A stretch of DNA of 13,893 bases from an uncultured Proteiniphilum sp. (lineage in GTDB: Bacteria; Bacteroidota; Bacteroidia; Bacteroidales; Dysgonomonadaceae), in NCBI RefSeq assembly GCF_937873925.1, contig NZ_CALNAT010000171.1:1-13893 (forward strand). Direction: 5' to 3'. Under the pieces are notes generated by a model. The model worked only from the letters and a program-made list of their open reading frames with translations, was not told the origin of the DNA and made no database searches. Made by a program: the position numbers and the translations under genes. This document shows, piece after piece, positions 1 to 7,576 of the stretch; positions within the stretch are counted from its first letter, which is position 1; every line of letters begins with the position of its first letter.

Positions 1-1218
1 GTTCGCCCGCCGAAAACCCTGGTAAAAGAGGTGGCATCACGCCCCTATGATGTGCTGAATTCCCAAGAGGCCCGCAAAGAGGCTGAAGGAAATGAGAAAT
101 CATTGTACCGTATTATCAAACCGGAGATCGATTTTCCGTCAGGAAAAGATGAACACGACGCGGATGTATATGAAAAAGCGGCGGAAAATTTCAGGAAGTT
201 TCAGGACAATCGCTGGCTTGTGCAGGATGATAAAGAGATGTATTACGTGTATGCACAGACGATGAACGGCAAAACTCAATATGGTTTGGTGGTAGGCGCT
301 TGCGTGGAAGATTACATGACCGGAAAAATCAAAAAACATGAACTGACCCGCCGTGACAAGGAAGAGGACCGGATGAAGCATGTGCGGGTCACCGATGCCA
401 ATATGGAGCCTGTTTTCTTCGCCTATCCCGACAACAGGGGGTTGAATGAGATTGTTGACAGGATCACGGCCCGCCAACCCGAATATGATTTCGTGTCGGC
501 CGACGGGGTAGGGCATCACTTCTGGTTGATACCGGAAGAAGAGGCTATCCGGCGGATCACGGAGATCTTCGAGACTATTCCGGCGATGTACATTGCCGAC
601 GGGCATCACCGTTCCGCAGCCGCAGCGCTTGTGGGAGCCGAAAAAGCAAAAAACAATCCCAATCACAGGGGGGATGAGGAATACAACTATTTTATGGCTG
701 TTTGCTTTCCCGGCAGCCAACTGACCATTATCGATTATAACCGGGTGGTGAAAGACCTGAATGGACTCACCCCTGATGAATTCATACAAAAATTAGAGAA
801 GAACTTTGCGGTCGAACCCACCGGATCGGAGATACAAAGACCTCAGCATCTCCATCAATTCTCCCTTTATCTCGACGGACGCTCTTTTTGCGTGATGGCA
901 AAACCCGGCATATACGACGATAACGATCCCATCGGTCAACTCGACGTGACCATCACCTCCAACCTGGTGTTGGATGAGATATTGGGTATCAAAGATCTCC
1001 GCAGTGATAAACGGATCGATTTCGTAGGTGGCATCCGCGGCCTGGAAGAACTGAAGAAACGGGTGGATAGCGGGGAAATGGCACTCGCCATCGCCTTGTA
1101 CCCCGTCTCCATGAAACAGTTAATGGATATTGCCGATACGGGCAATATCATGCCTCCCAAAACCACCTGGTTTGAACCGAAATTGCGTTCGGGACTGGTA
1201 ATACATCAATTACACTAA
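1..1218 (+). CDS. DUF1015 family protein (5'-truncated by window edge)
   Basis: This is a DUF1015 (COG4198) protein of unproven function, probably cytoplasmic since no signal peptide or membrane segment is visible. The frame is open from the first base and begins VRPPKTLVKEVASRPYDVLN, the usual near-N-terminal signature of the family. The true start therefore lies about ten codons left of the window, and the in-frame GTG at 31 is not the start. About 405 residues are visible, so the protein is nearly complete. The strongest motif is ADGHHRSAAA (bases 595-624), the invariant heart of the family, which resembles the DGHHR-type motif of ParB/sulfiredoxin-fold proteins. In Bacteroides relatives this gene commonly follows serC and serA, which would lie outside this window (recalled, not seen). 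It ends in TAA 24 bases before the Lrp-type gene and may be co-transcribed with it. The family call is firm; the activity is open. Confidence 0.9.
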   Translation, partial: VRPPKTLVKEVASRPYDVLNSQEARKEAEGNEKSLYRIIKPEIDFPSGKDEHDADVYEKAAENFRKFQDNRWLVQDDKEMYYVYAQTMNGKTQYGLVVGACVEDYMTGKIKKHELTRRDKEEDRMKHVRVTDANMEPVFFAYPDNRGLNEIVDRITARQPEYDFVSADGVGHHFWLIPEEEAIRRITEIFETIPAMYIADGHHRSAAAALVGAEKAKNNPNHRGDEEYNYFMAVCFPGSQLTIIDYNRVVKDLNGLTPDEFIQKLEKNFAVEPTGSEIQRPQHLHQFSLYLDGRSFCVMAKPGIYDDNDPIGQLDVTITSNLVLDEILGIKDLRSDKRIDFVGGIRGLEELKKRVDSGEMALAIALYPVSMKQLMDIADTGNIMPPKTTWFEPKLRSGLVIHQLH

Positions 1219-1242
1219 TAATATTCAATTTAAAACAGATCT

Positions 1243-1719
1243 ATGGCACATCATGAATTAGACGAACTGGATGAAAAAATTCTCAGGATGATAGTGGATA
1301 ATGCGCGTATCCCTTTTCTGGAAGTGGCACGGGCATGTGGAGTTTCGGGTGCGGCCATCCATCAGCGCGTACAAAAACTTTCCGGATTAGGAGTGATCAA
1401 AGGCTCCGAGTTTCTCCTGGATGCCGAGAAGATCGGCTATGAGACCTGCGCGTATGTGGGTATCTTTCTCACCTCTCCCTCGACCTTTGAGTATGTTGTA
1501 AAAGAACTGGAGAAGATACCCGAAGTGGTGGAATGTTATTATACTACCGGGCAGTACGATGTTTTGATCAAGGTGTTTGCGAAAAACAACAAGGATCTGT
1601 TGCGCATCATCCACACGGAATTGCAACCCCTCGGTTTGTCAAGGACCGAGACATTGATCTGTTTTAAAGAAGGGTTCCGGAAAAAACTACCCATTCAATT
1701 TATTGAAAAGAAGGAGTGA
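1243..1719 (+). CDS. Lrp/AsnC family transcriptional regulator
   Basis: This 158-residue protein has the full two-domain layout of leucine-responsive/AsnC regulators. Residues about 6-55 form a winged helix-turn-helix starting with the classic LDELDEKILRMI, followed by the recognition region VSGAAIHQRVQKL. Residues about 68-145 form the RAM/AsnC ligand-binding domain, with the typical TTGQYDVLIKV strand. Such proteins assemble as dimers to octamers, bind small molecules, usually amino acids, and control amino-acid metabolism genes. The length matches the family (about 150-165). The ATG start puts the LDELDEKI motif at the usual distance from the N-terminus. The short gap after the DUF1015 gene suggests shared transcription and a link to amino-acid metabolism. 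The ligand and targets cannot be read from sequence. No terminator hairpin with a U-tract is obvious downstream. Confidence 0.93.
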   Translation: MAHHELDELDEKILRMIVDNARIPFLEVARACGVSGAAIHQRVQKLSGLGVIKGSEFLLDAEKIGYETCAYVGIFLTSPSTFEYVVKELEKIPEVVECYYTTGQYDVLIKVFAKNNKDLLRIIHTELQPLGLSRTETLICFKEGFRKKLPIQFIEKKE

Positions 1720-1937
1720 TTTTTGAATAACCTTTTATTGCATTTGTCTTGTTGACGGTTGCTTGATATTCTTTCGACGGTTATTGTCGCGGAAGTTATG
1801 GTCCCGTAATATCCGGATAGTTATAGAGCATATTTCCGGGAGCGTTATTTTTATCTGCCTATCAAAGTTGCCTTTTTATACCTGCACTCGTTATTTATTC
1901 TGAATTTGTTAAAATAGAAGATATACAGCCTCGTTTT

Positions 1938-1968
1938 TTAGAAGAAAGGAATATTTGTTTTACTTTTG
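1938..1968 (+). promoter_or_regulatory. Candidate Bacteroidota housekeeping promoter for sigma/anti-sigma genes
   Basis: TACTTTTG at 1961-1968 fits the Bacteroidota -7 consensus TAnnTTTG exactly. A weak -33 partner, TTAG at 1938-1941, lies 19 bases upstream against the consensus TTTG. Transcription would start near 1975. The -7 box is good and the -33 box is poor, so the call is tentative. Confidence 0.4.
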
Positions 1969-1984
1969 TAGAGCACGGCTTATT

Positions 1985-2122
1985 ATGACAATATAAAAAG
2001 AGATTGTCGATATGTAAGAAATAGATCGAAAATTTCCTGGAAGCATAGTAGATCGGATTGAATTCACAGGTTTTGTTGATGCGGATCGTTTGAAGATATT
2101 TAGAAAAGAATATCCGATGTGA
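1985..2122 (+). pseudogene. Possible decayed short reading frame in the sigma-factor leader
   Basis: From ATG 1985 one frame runs to TGA 2120-2122, interrupted by TAA at 1994 and TAA at 2015. The last 34 sense codons read like real protein, beginning EIDRKFPGSIVDRIEFTGF and ending FRKEYPM, with mixed charged and hydrophobic residues and no low complexity. I do not recognise the family. It could be the remnant of a gene displaced when the PUL arrived, or a chance open stretch: 34 codons is short enough for chance. There is no start codon immediately before the longest open part, so an intact small gene is unlikely. Confidence 0.2.
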
Positions 2123-2169
2123 TTAAAAACAGTTTTGATATTTTTATCGTAAGTTATCTACACAATTGA

Positions 2170-2730
2170 ATGAAAAAAACATTTCCATCGGATAGATTTG
2201 CTGAATTATACAGTGCTTATTATAAAAAATCCTTTTTGTTTACTAAATCCTATGTTCATGACAAATATGTAGCGGAAGATATCGCCTCGGAAGCGTTGAT
2301 AAAGTTATATGAGAAACTGCAGAAAGAAGAGATTGAAAATATTCCCGCTTATTTATTGACCTTATTGAAAAACCAATCGTTGGATTATCTGCGTAAAAAA
2401 GCTGTCAGGGATAAAGCTCATGCAGATTATTCCAATGTGGATAACGAGGAACTGAATTACCGGATCTCCACTTTAGAGGAATGTGACCCCAGTCTGATCT
2501 TTTCCAAAGAAATACAAAGTATAATTGATGCGACGTTGGCCCAGTTGTCTCCGCAAACCCGGAGGATTTTTATATTGAGCCGTTATGAGAATTATTCCAA
2601 TAAAGAGATTGCCGCGGAGTTGGATATTAGTGTAAAAAGTGTTGAATATCATATTACTAAAGCCTTGAATCTATTTCGTAAGAACCTGAAAGATTACCTT
2701 CCTTTATTTTATTTCCTTTTTGTTTTTTAA
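2170..2730 (+). CDS. FecI-type ECF RNA polymerase sigma factor
   Basis: This 186-residue extracytoplasmic-function sigma factor directs RNA polymerase to the promoters of its PUL. Region sigma-2 spans about residues 10-78, with YVAEDIASEALIKLYEKL matching the -10-recognition helices and PAYLLTLLKNQSLDYLRKK ending the domain. Region sigma-4 spans about 115-172, with LSPQTRRIFILSRYENYSNKEIAAELDISVKSVEYHITKA (quoted as key parts: the SNKEIAAELDIS helix-turn-helix and VEYHI) contacting the -35 element. The C-terminal tail YLPLFYFLFVF is typical of the Bacteroides-expanded RpoE-like family. The next gene is a matching FecR-like anti-sigma factor and the one after it an STN-bearing SusC, the standard signalling trio. 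The start is ATG with no Shine-Dalgarno, normal for this phylum. Codon use is very AT-rich (18 G+C in the 60 bases 2641-2700). Confidence 0.95.
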   Translation: MKKTFPSDRFAELYSAYYKKSFLFTKSYVHDKYVAEDIASEALIKLYEKLQKEEIENIPAYLLTLLKNQSLDYLRKKAVRDKAHADYSNVDNEELNYRISTLEECDPSLIFSKEIQSIIDATLAQLSPQTRRIFILSRYENYSNKEIAAELDISVKSVEYHITKALNLFRKNLKDYLPLFYFLFVF

Positions 2731-2748
2731 AAAAACACATTTTTTGTT

Positions 2749-2774
2749 TAGGGTTGCCGGGGTGTAATACGTCA
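2749..2774 (+). promoter_or_regulatory. Candidate ECF-type promoter before the anti-sigma gene
   Basis: The gap between the sigma and anti-sigma genes contains TAGGGTTG (2749-2756) and, 13 bases on, CGTC (2770-2773) followed by an AT-rich TATAA (2781-2785). CGTC is a known ECF -10 core. From memory, a TAGGGT...CGTC arrangement recurs between sigma and anti-sigma genes of Bacteroides PULs. It would let the ECF sigma factor raise its own anti-sigma factor. The function is inferred. Confidence 0.35.
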
Positions 2775-2815
2775 TCTAGTTATAACGATGATGATTTAAC
2801 TTGCTTTTGCAAAAA

Positions 2816-3784
2816 ATGGACGATTTATTAAAAAAATATCTGGAAGGAGATACCAATCGAATGGAAAACAGAGACGTATTTGAATGGATCAGACAGTCAG
2901 ATAAAAATGAGCAGAAATTCAAAGCGTTGAGGCGGTTACATGATATTGTCATATGGCGGGGGAATGCAGTCGTTGTTCCTGTTGTACGGAAAAAAACTCA
3001 AAAGCGGAACTTCAGGCTATTTGTCCGTATTACGGCCGCATGCATACTGACCGTGGTCCTGTTTTATTTTTATCAGGAGGTGACGGACAAAGACATCAAA
3101 TGGAGGATAGGGAAATCCGATACAGGAATGCAGGAAATGAGTGTGCCTACCGGGCAATACGCCGAATTGGTATTGGACGACGGTACAAAAGTATGGCTTA
3201 ATTCTAAATCGACACTTATTTTTCCTCTTCATTTCACCCCTACTGAAAGAGCTGTACGACTTTCGGGAGAGGGATATTTCGAGGTGGCTCCCGATCCCGA
3301 TCGTCCGTTCAGGGTGGAAACTCAGGAATATATCATACAAGTACTGGGGACGGAATTCAACGTCCGTGCTTATGAGGGATCACAGCCTTTTGAGACCTCT
3401 CTATTAAAAGGAAGTGTGATGGTCACATCGGAGCAAACGTCGGAAGACCTGTATTTGAAGCCGAATGAGCGGGCTATCGGAAAAGACAGCAAACTGAATA
3501 TAACCTCTTTTAATAAAGATGAATTTTTGTGGCGCGAAGGAATTCTTTTTATTGATGATAAATCCATTTATGAAATACTACCGGTATTAGAGCAATACTT
3601 CGATATCAAATTCATAATAGAAGAAAATAGTGTGGAAAAACATAAAAAATATACCGGAAAATTCCGTATTCAGGACGGAGTTGAGCACATTCTGAATGTA
3701 CTTCAGATTCAAAATAAATTTTCATATGAAACGAGCAAAAATATTATTCACATAAAAGAACATGATAGCCTGCGCGTTCACTAA
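2816..3784 (+). CDS. FecR-type membrane anti-sigma factor
   Basis: This anti-sigma factor holds the ECF sigma factor until it gets a signal from the partner SusC in the outer membrane. From the ATG at 2816 it has 322 residues. An N-terminal cytoplasmic anti-sigma domain covers about 1-65 and starts MDDLLKKYLEGD. One membrane helix follows at about 67-86 (FRLFVRITAACILTVVLFYF). The periplasmic FecR domain spans about 108-203, with VPTGQYAELVLDDGTKVWLN and GEGYFEV as hallmarks. A C-terminal DUF4974/STN-like domain spans about 243-314 (ILFIDDKSIYEILPVLEQYF). The frame also allows a TTG at 2801, but MDDLLKKYLEG is the usual beginning of these proteins, so the ATG is preferred. The gene follows the sigma factor by 85 bases and precedes susC by 238. 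Confidence 0.93.
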   Translation: MDDLLKKYLEGDTNRMENRDVFEWIRQSDKNEQKFKALRRLHDIVIWRGNAVVVPVVRKKTQKRNFRLFVRITAACILTVVLFYFYQEVTDKDIKWRIGKSDTGMQEMSVPTGQYAELVLDDGTKVWLNSKSTLIFPLHFTPTERAVRLSGEGYFEVAPDPDRPFRVETQEYIIQVLGTEFNVRAYEGSQPFETSLLKGSVMVTSEQTSEDLYLKPNERAIGKDSKLNITSFNKDEFLWREGILFIDDKSIYEILPVLEQYFDIKFIIEENSVEKHKKYTGKFRIQDGVEHILNVLQIQNKFSYETSKNIIHIKEHDSLRVH

Positions 3785-3803
3785 AGTGAGATATTTGCTC
3801 ACT
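3785..3803. repeat. 6-bp inverted repeat after anti-sigma stop codon
   Basis: AGTGAG and CTCACT flank a 7-base spacer (ATATTTG). There is no following U-tract, so an intrinsic terminator is unlikely. It could be an operator half-site pair, a weak RNA hairpin, or chance. Confidence 0.3.
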
Positions 3804-4022
3804 ATGGCACAGTTCAGGCAAGTTTGCTTTCTGCTCATTTAGCTCATCGTAAATATTCCCATATCTGCAAATAAAAAAATAAAATAATCATATGAAATGC
3901 ATCAGGAGGGTAAAACAATTATAATTAAATGAATGCCTATGGAATAAGAGATGTTTTGTCAGAATGTAAGAGCATGAGTAAGACGACTAATTATTAATAA
4001 TCTAACATTAATTTAATGAATA
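3785..4022 (+). other. susC upstream region
   Basis: This 238-base gap must hold any separate promoter of susC. Directly after the anti-sigma stop lies a 6-bp dyad, AGTGAG (3785-3790) and CTCACT (3798-3803). A weak housekeeping promoter guess is TTTG (3794-3797), 21 bases, then CAAGTTTG (3819-3826), one mismatch from TAnnTTTG. I do not find the TAGGGT/CGTC motif seen before the anti-sigma gene. Two tiny frames, 3892-3924 (10 codons) and 3929-3997 (22 codons, MNAYGIRDVL start), precede susC but have no sign of being genes. AGGAGG at 3904-3909 sits 19 bases from the second ATG, too far to act as its ribosome site. Confidence 0.4.
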
Positions 4023-7000
4023 ATGGAACATATTAATAGGAAAAGAGTGAGCATTTTTAAGAAAATGAGAAGGCTCTGCACACATAATATACGTGTATCG
4101 GTACTTCTCATATTTACTTTATTCACGTGTTCCCTGAGTGCAAATTCTCAGGATGTAAAGGTGAGTTTAACGGTTAATAATAAGCCTGTTATAGATGTGC
4201 TGGCGGAAATAGAAAAGCAGACAGATTATTTATTTGTTTACAGTTCCGATGAGATCAATACCCATAGGGAAGTTTCAGTGAGTGCTAATAATGAGTCTAT
4301 TGACAAGGTGCTGGAGGATATTTTTTTCAACACGGATATTGAATCAAAAATAGAAGGGAAAAATATTCTTTTGGTTAAAAAGCAGGAAAATGTTGCTTCC
4401 ATACGTCAATCGGGACCAGTCGTGACAGGAATCGTCACTGATTATTTGGGAGACCCTCTTCCCGGTGTCAATATACGGGTAAAAGGAATCGATGCAGGAA
4501 CCATTACGGATATTGACGGTAATTTCAGGCTCGAAGTTCCTTATGCGAATGCAACCCTGGTATTTTCTTTTGTAGGTTTTCAGCCGCAGGAAGTAGCGCT
4601 TGGAGGAAGGGATCGTATAACCGTGCAATTAGTGGAAGACAGCAAAGCATTGGAAGAGGTGGTGGTGGTCGGTTATACCACACAAAGAAGAGCAACCATC
4701 ACCGGTTCGGTGGCGACTATAACCACGAAAGACCTGAAGCAGAGCCCTACGGCAAACATCAATAACGCTTTAGCAGGGCGTATGCCCGGGTTAATGGTCA
4801 ATCAATTCAATGGAGGAGAGCCGGGAGTGGATGTGGCCGATGTCAATATTCGGGGTATGGGAACATATGGAGATAAGTCCCCTATTATAATCGTTGACGG
4901 TGTTGAGAGAGATATGAGTTATTTGTCTGCGGAAGAGATAGAGACTTTTACAATACTTAAAGATGCGTCTGCTACTGCCGCTTACGGTATCAGAGGCGCT
5001 AACGGTGTTATTATTGTAACAACAAAACGGGGACAGGCCCAGGAAAAGGCTACAGTGAATTTTAAAGCTTCCGTGGGAACGAATCATCCGGTGAAATTTC
5101 CCCAGTATTTGGGTTCGGCCGATTACGCCACGCTTTATAATGAAGCGATGATAAACAGTAACCCGAATACCGATCCCTCCTCTCTTACGCTGTTTTCAGA
5201 ACAATCCATAGAAAACTTCAGGAAAGCTAAAGGAGATAATTCGGATGGTTTGGGATATAACTGGGATTATTTCGAGTATGCTTTTAAGCCGGGGATCCAG
5301 CAGGATTACAGCCTTTCTGTCAGGGGCGGATCGAACCAGGCGCGTTATTTTGTGATGGGGAATTACTATGAGCAAAGTGGTAATTATAAGCATACGAATT
5401 TAACACAATACGATACCCAGGCGGTATTCAAACGCTATAATTTCCGTGCGAACGTAGATGTGGATATTACCAAAGATTTTTATGTGAAAGTAGATCTTGG
5501 CGCGCGTATTACGGACAGGAACGCACCCGGAACCACTGCTTCGAGAGTGGTAGCCATTGCCAATACTCAGCCGCCCTATCTGCCTATAACCCTGCCTGAT
5601 AACAAAAATCCGGAAAATGAGACCTATGTGTTGAATAATCCCTATGGTTTGTTGTATGGTGATTTTTTACATCGTTACAATATATTGGGTGAATTATCGC
5701 GTACCGGTTATTTAAATGAAAAGAAAACTTTTTTGAACGGTTCTTTTGCATTAGGACATAAGCTGGATTTTATTACCGAAGGCTTAAAAATAGAAGGTAT
5801 ATTTTCTTATGATGCCGAAGAAGGACGTTGGATAAGAAGGGTGCTTGAAACGCGTGCAGACGGTTACGCGAATTATGGCCGGTATGCCACCTTTCAGCCG
5901 GCGGAAGGAAATAACGGTGCGTTCTATATGAATAATCCCTCTTATGAAGGCCGATATATATTGGGTAATCCCTGGTATGATACCGATGAGACAATAGGGA
6001 ACAGTTTAAGCCATAACGCTGCGCAGAGTAAGACCTATTATCAGTTAAAGCTGGAATACCTGCGTCAGTTCGGAGGACAACATGATGTGTCGGGCCTGGT
6101 TTTATTTAACCGCTCCACACGCAGTTACGACAACAGGGTGGAATACCGTTATCAAGGTATAACGGGAAGGATGACCTATGCTTTTGAGAATAAATACCTG
6201 GCAGAATTCAATATCGGATATAACGGATCAGAGAATTTCGCTCCCGGTAAACGATACGGAACGTTCCCTGCCGGTTCAGTAGGATGGGTAGTTTCTGAAG
6301 AATCGTTTATGGACGGCACGAAAAACTGGCTGGACAATCTTAAACTCAGAGGATCGTACGGATTAGTGGGAAGCGATAAAATATCGGATTCCAATGACGA
6401 TCGCTTTGCTTATCTGCAATTTTACGTAGGCGGTAGCGGATACAGTTTTGGTATAAACGAGTTTGGAAGCGGACTCAGCGGGTTACGGGAAGGTAATTTT
6501 GCCAATCCGAATCTTACCTGGGAGAAGGCCCGGAAACTGAATATCGGTATCGATGCTTCACTCTTCAGGCAGCGATTGAATTTTTCCGTTGATTATTTCG
6601 ATGAGTATCGCTATGATATCATCACCAGCTTAAGCGGAGGGGATAAACTGGGATTTCCCGATATTGTAGGAAAAGATGCTCCCTTTATCAACTCAGGGAT
6701 TGTAGAGAACCGTGGTATTGATTTTGAAATAGGATGGAACGGACGTATAGGAAGAGATATAAGATACTATATCAGACCGAATTTCACTTTTGCGCGCAAC
6801 AAAATAAAGTTCATGAATGAAATCCCTTATGATGAGGAATACCGGAGAAATACCGGTAAACGTATTGATGAACATTTTGTATATGTATTCGACCGTTTTG
6901 TCTATGATCAGGAGGATGCCGATCGTCTGAATGCCATGAACAGCGGTAACGGATTTCAACCGTGGGGCAACCTCTATCCCGGGGATGTCGTCTATAAGGA

Positions 7001-7562
7001 TCTGAACGGTGACGACAGAATCGATGATGAAGGAGACCGCATGAATATGGGATACCCAAGAACTCCGGAAATACAATTCGGAGTCCCTTTGGGAATACAA
7101 TACAAAGGGTTGGATTTGAGCGTTTTGTTCCAGGGTGCGACGAACAGCAGTGTGCTTTTGAACGGTGCGGCAGTATGGGATTTTCCGGCGTATGAGCAAG
7201 ATCAGACGGGTAAAGTAAAACCCATGCATCTTAACCGGTGGACGGAAGGGACGAAGGATACCGCTACTTATCCGCGTCTTACTATCGGAGCCAATAATAA
7301 CAATAAGAACGGACAAAGTAGTTTGTTCTTATATGATGCATCGTACCTGCGATTGAAAAATTTTGAAATCGGATACTCTTTGCCGGGAAAAGCGATCAGA
7401 TTCGCCGGATTACAAAATGTAAGAGTCTATGTACAGGGAATGAATCTGTTTACATTGGATAATCTCAAAGAGGTTGACGTTGATCCCGAAACAAGGAGCG
7501 GCGACGGTTCCTGGTATCCCGTACAACGTATCTTCAATTTTGGAATAGATATAACTTATTAA
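4023..7562 (+). CDS. susC: SusC/RagA TonB-dependent outer-membrane transporter with STN domain
   Basis: This 1179-residue transporter imports oligosaccharides across the outer membrane with TonB energy, paired with the SusD lipoprotein. Domains in order: a long-leader signal peptide (1-43, cleaved around SLSANSQ); an STN domain (about 46-118, DVKVSLTVNNKPVIDVLAEI), which marks a transducer that signals to a FecR-type anti-sigma factor; a carboxypeptidase-regulatory-like domain (about 132-204, GIVTDYLGDPLPGVNIRVKG); a TonB box (about 209-217, ALEEVVVVGY); a plug (about 218-336) with the SusC signature around IIIVDGVERDMSYLSAEEIE and DASATAAYGIRGANGVIIVT; and a 22-strand barrel to the end. The C-terminus PVQRIFNFGIDITY is a normal barrel end. 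Length suits an STN-bearing SusC. The start at 4023 is kept because long basic leaders are usual here. The substrate is inferred as mannose-rich glycan only from neighbouring mannosidases. Confidence 0.96.
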   Translation: MEHINRKRVSIFKKMRRLCTHNIRVSVLLIFTLFTCSLSANSQDVKVSLTVNNKPVIDVLAEIEKQTDYLFVYSSDEINTHREVSVSANNESIDKVLEDIFFNTDIESKIEGKNILLVKKQENVASIRQSGPVVTGIVTDYLGDPLPGVNIRVKGIDAGTITDIDGNFRLEVPYANATLVFSFVGFQPQEVALGGRDRITVQLVEDSKALEEVVVVGYTTQRRATITGSVATITTKDLKQSPTANINNALAGRMPGLMVNQFNGGEPGVDVADVNIRGMGTYGDKSPIIIVDGVERDMSYLSAEEIETFTILKDASATAAYGIRGANGVIIVTTKRGQAQEKATVNFKASVGTNHPVKFPQYLGSADYATLYNEAMINSNPNTDPSSLTLFSEQSIENFRKAKGDNSDGLGYNWDYFEYAFKPGIQQDYSLSVRGGSNQARYFVMGNYYEQSGNYKHTNLTQYDTQAVFKRYNFRANVDVDITKDFYVKVDLGARITDRNAPGTTASRVVAIANTQPPYLPITLPDNKNPENETYVLNNPYGLLYGDFLHRYNILGELSRTGYLNEKKTFLNGSFALGHKLDFITEGLKIEGIFSYDAEEGRWIRRVLETRADGYANYGRYATFQPAEGNNGAFYMNNPSYEGRYILGNPWYDTDETIGNSLSHNAAQSKTYYQLKLEYLRQFGGQHDVSGLVLFNRSTRSYDNRVEYRYQGITGRMTYAFENKYLAEFNIGYNGSENFAPGKRYGTFPAGSVGWVVSEESFMDGTKNWLDNLKLRGSYGLVGSDKISDSNDDRFAYLQFYVGGSGYSFGINEFGSGLSGLREGNFANPNLTWEKARKLNIGIDASLFRQRLNFSVDYFDEYRYDIITSLSGGDKLGFPDIVGKDAPFINSGIVENRGIDFEIGWNGRIGRDIRYYIRPNFTFARNKIKFMNEIPYDEEYRRNTGKRIDEHFVYVFDRFVYDQEDADRLNAMNSGNGFQPWGNLYPGDVVYKDLNGDDRIDDEGDRMNMGYPRTPEIQFGVPLGIQYKGLDLSVLFQGATNSSVLLNGAAVWDFPAYEQDQTGKVKPMHLNRWTEGTKDTATYPRLTIGANNNNKNGQSSLFLYDASYLRLKNFEIGYSLPGKAIRFAGLQNVRVYVQGMNLFTLDNLKEVDVDPETRSGDGSWYPVQRIFNFGIDITY

Positions 7563-7576
7563 TACAGATAAAAACA

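Larger units (their letters stand above)
1720..2169. other. 450-base intergenic region upstream of sigma factor
   Basis: No convincing gene is present. The first half (1720-1930) is AT-rich, with short frames open on both strands that match nothing recognisable. A candidate promoter lies at 1938-1968. Downstream, positions 1985-2122 carry a protein-like frame broken by two TAA codons. If the promoter is right, the sigma-factor mRNA has a leader of roughly 195 bases. No tRNA, CRISPR or insertion-sequence ends are visible. Confidence 0.6.

Noticed and set aside
31..33. GTG as the start of the DUF1015 gene
   Set aside because: The frame is open to base 1 and the preceding residues VRPPKTLVKE belong to the conserved family N-terminus, so the gene begins left of the window.
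139..789. 216-codon open frame on the minus strand
   Set aside because: It is opposite the conserved DUF1015 gene, including its ADGHHR motif, and has no recognisable content.
2801..2803. TTG as the start of the anti-sigma gene
   Set aside because: The ATG at 2816 gives the usual MDDLLKKYLEG beginning of FecR-type anti-sigma factors.
3929..3997. 22-codon frame just before susC, possibly a leader peptide
   Set aside because: It has no ribosome site at a workable distance, no attenuator-like hairpin follows, and a frame this short is expected by chance.
6693..7316. 207-codon open frame on the minus strand
   Set aside because: It is opposite the SusC barrel region and has no domain signature.
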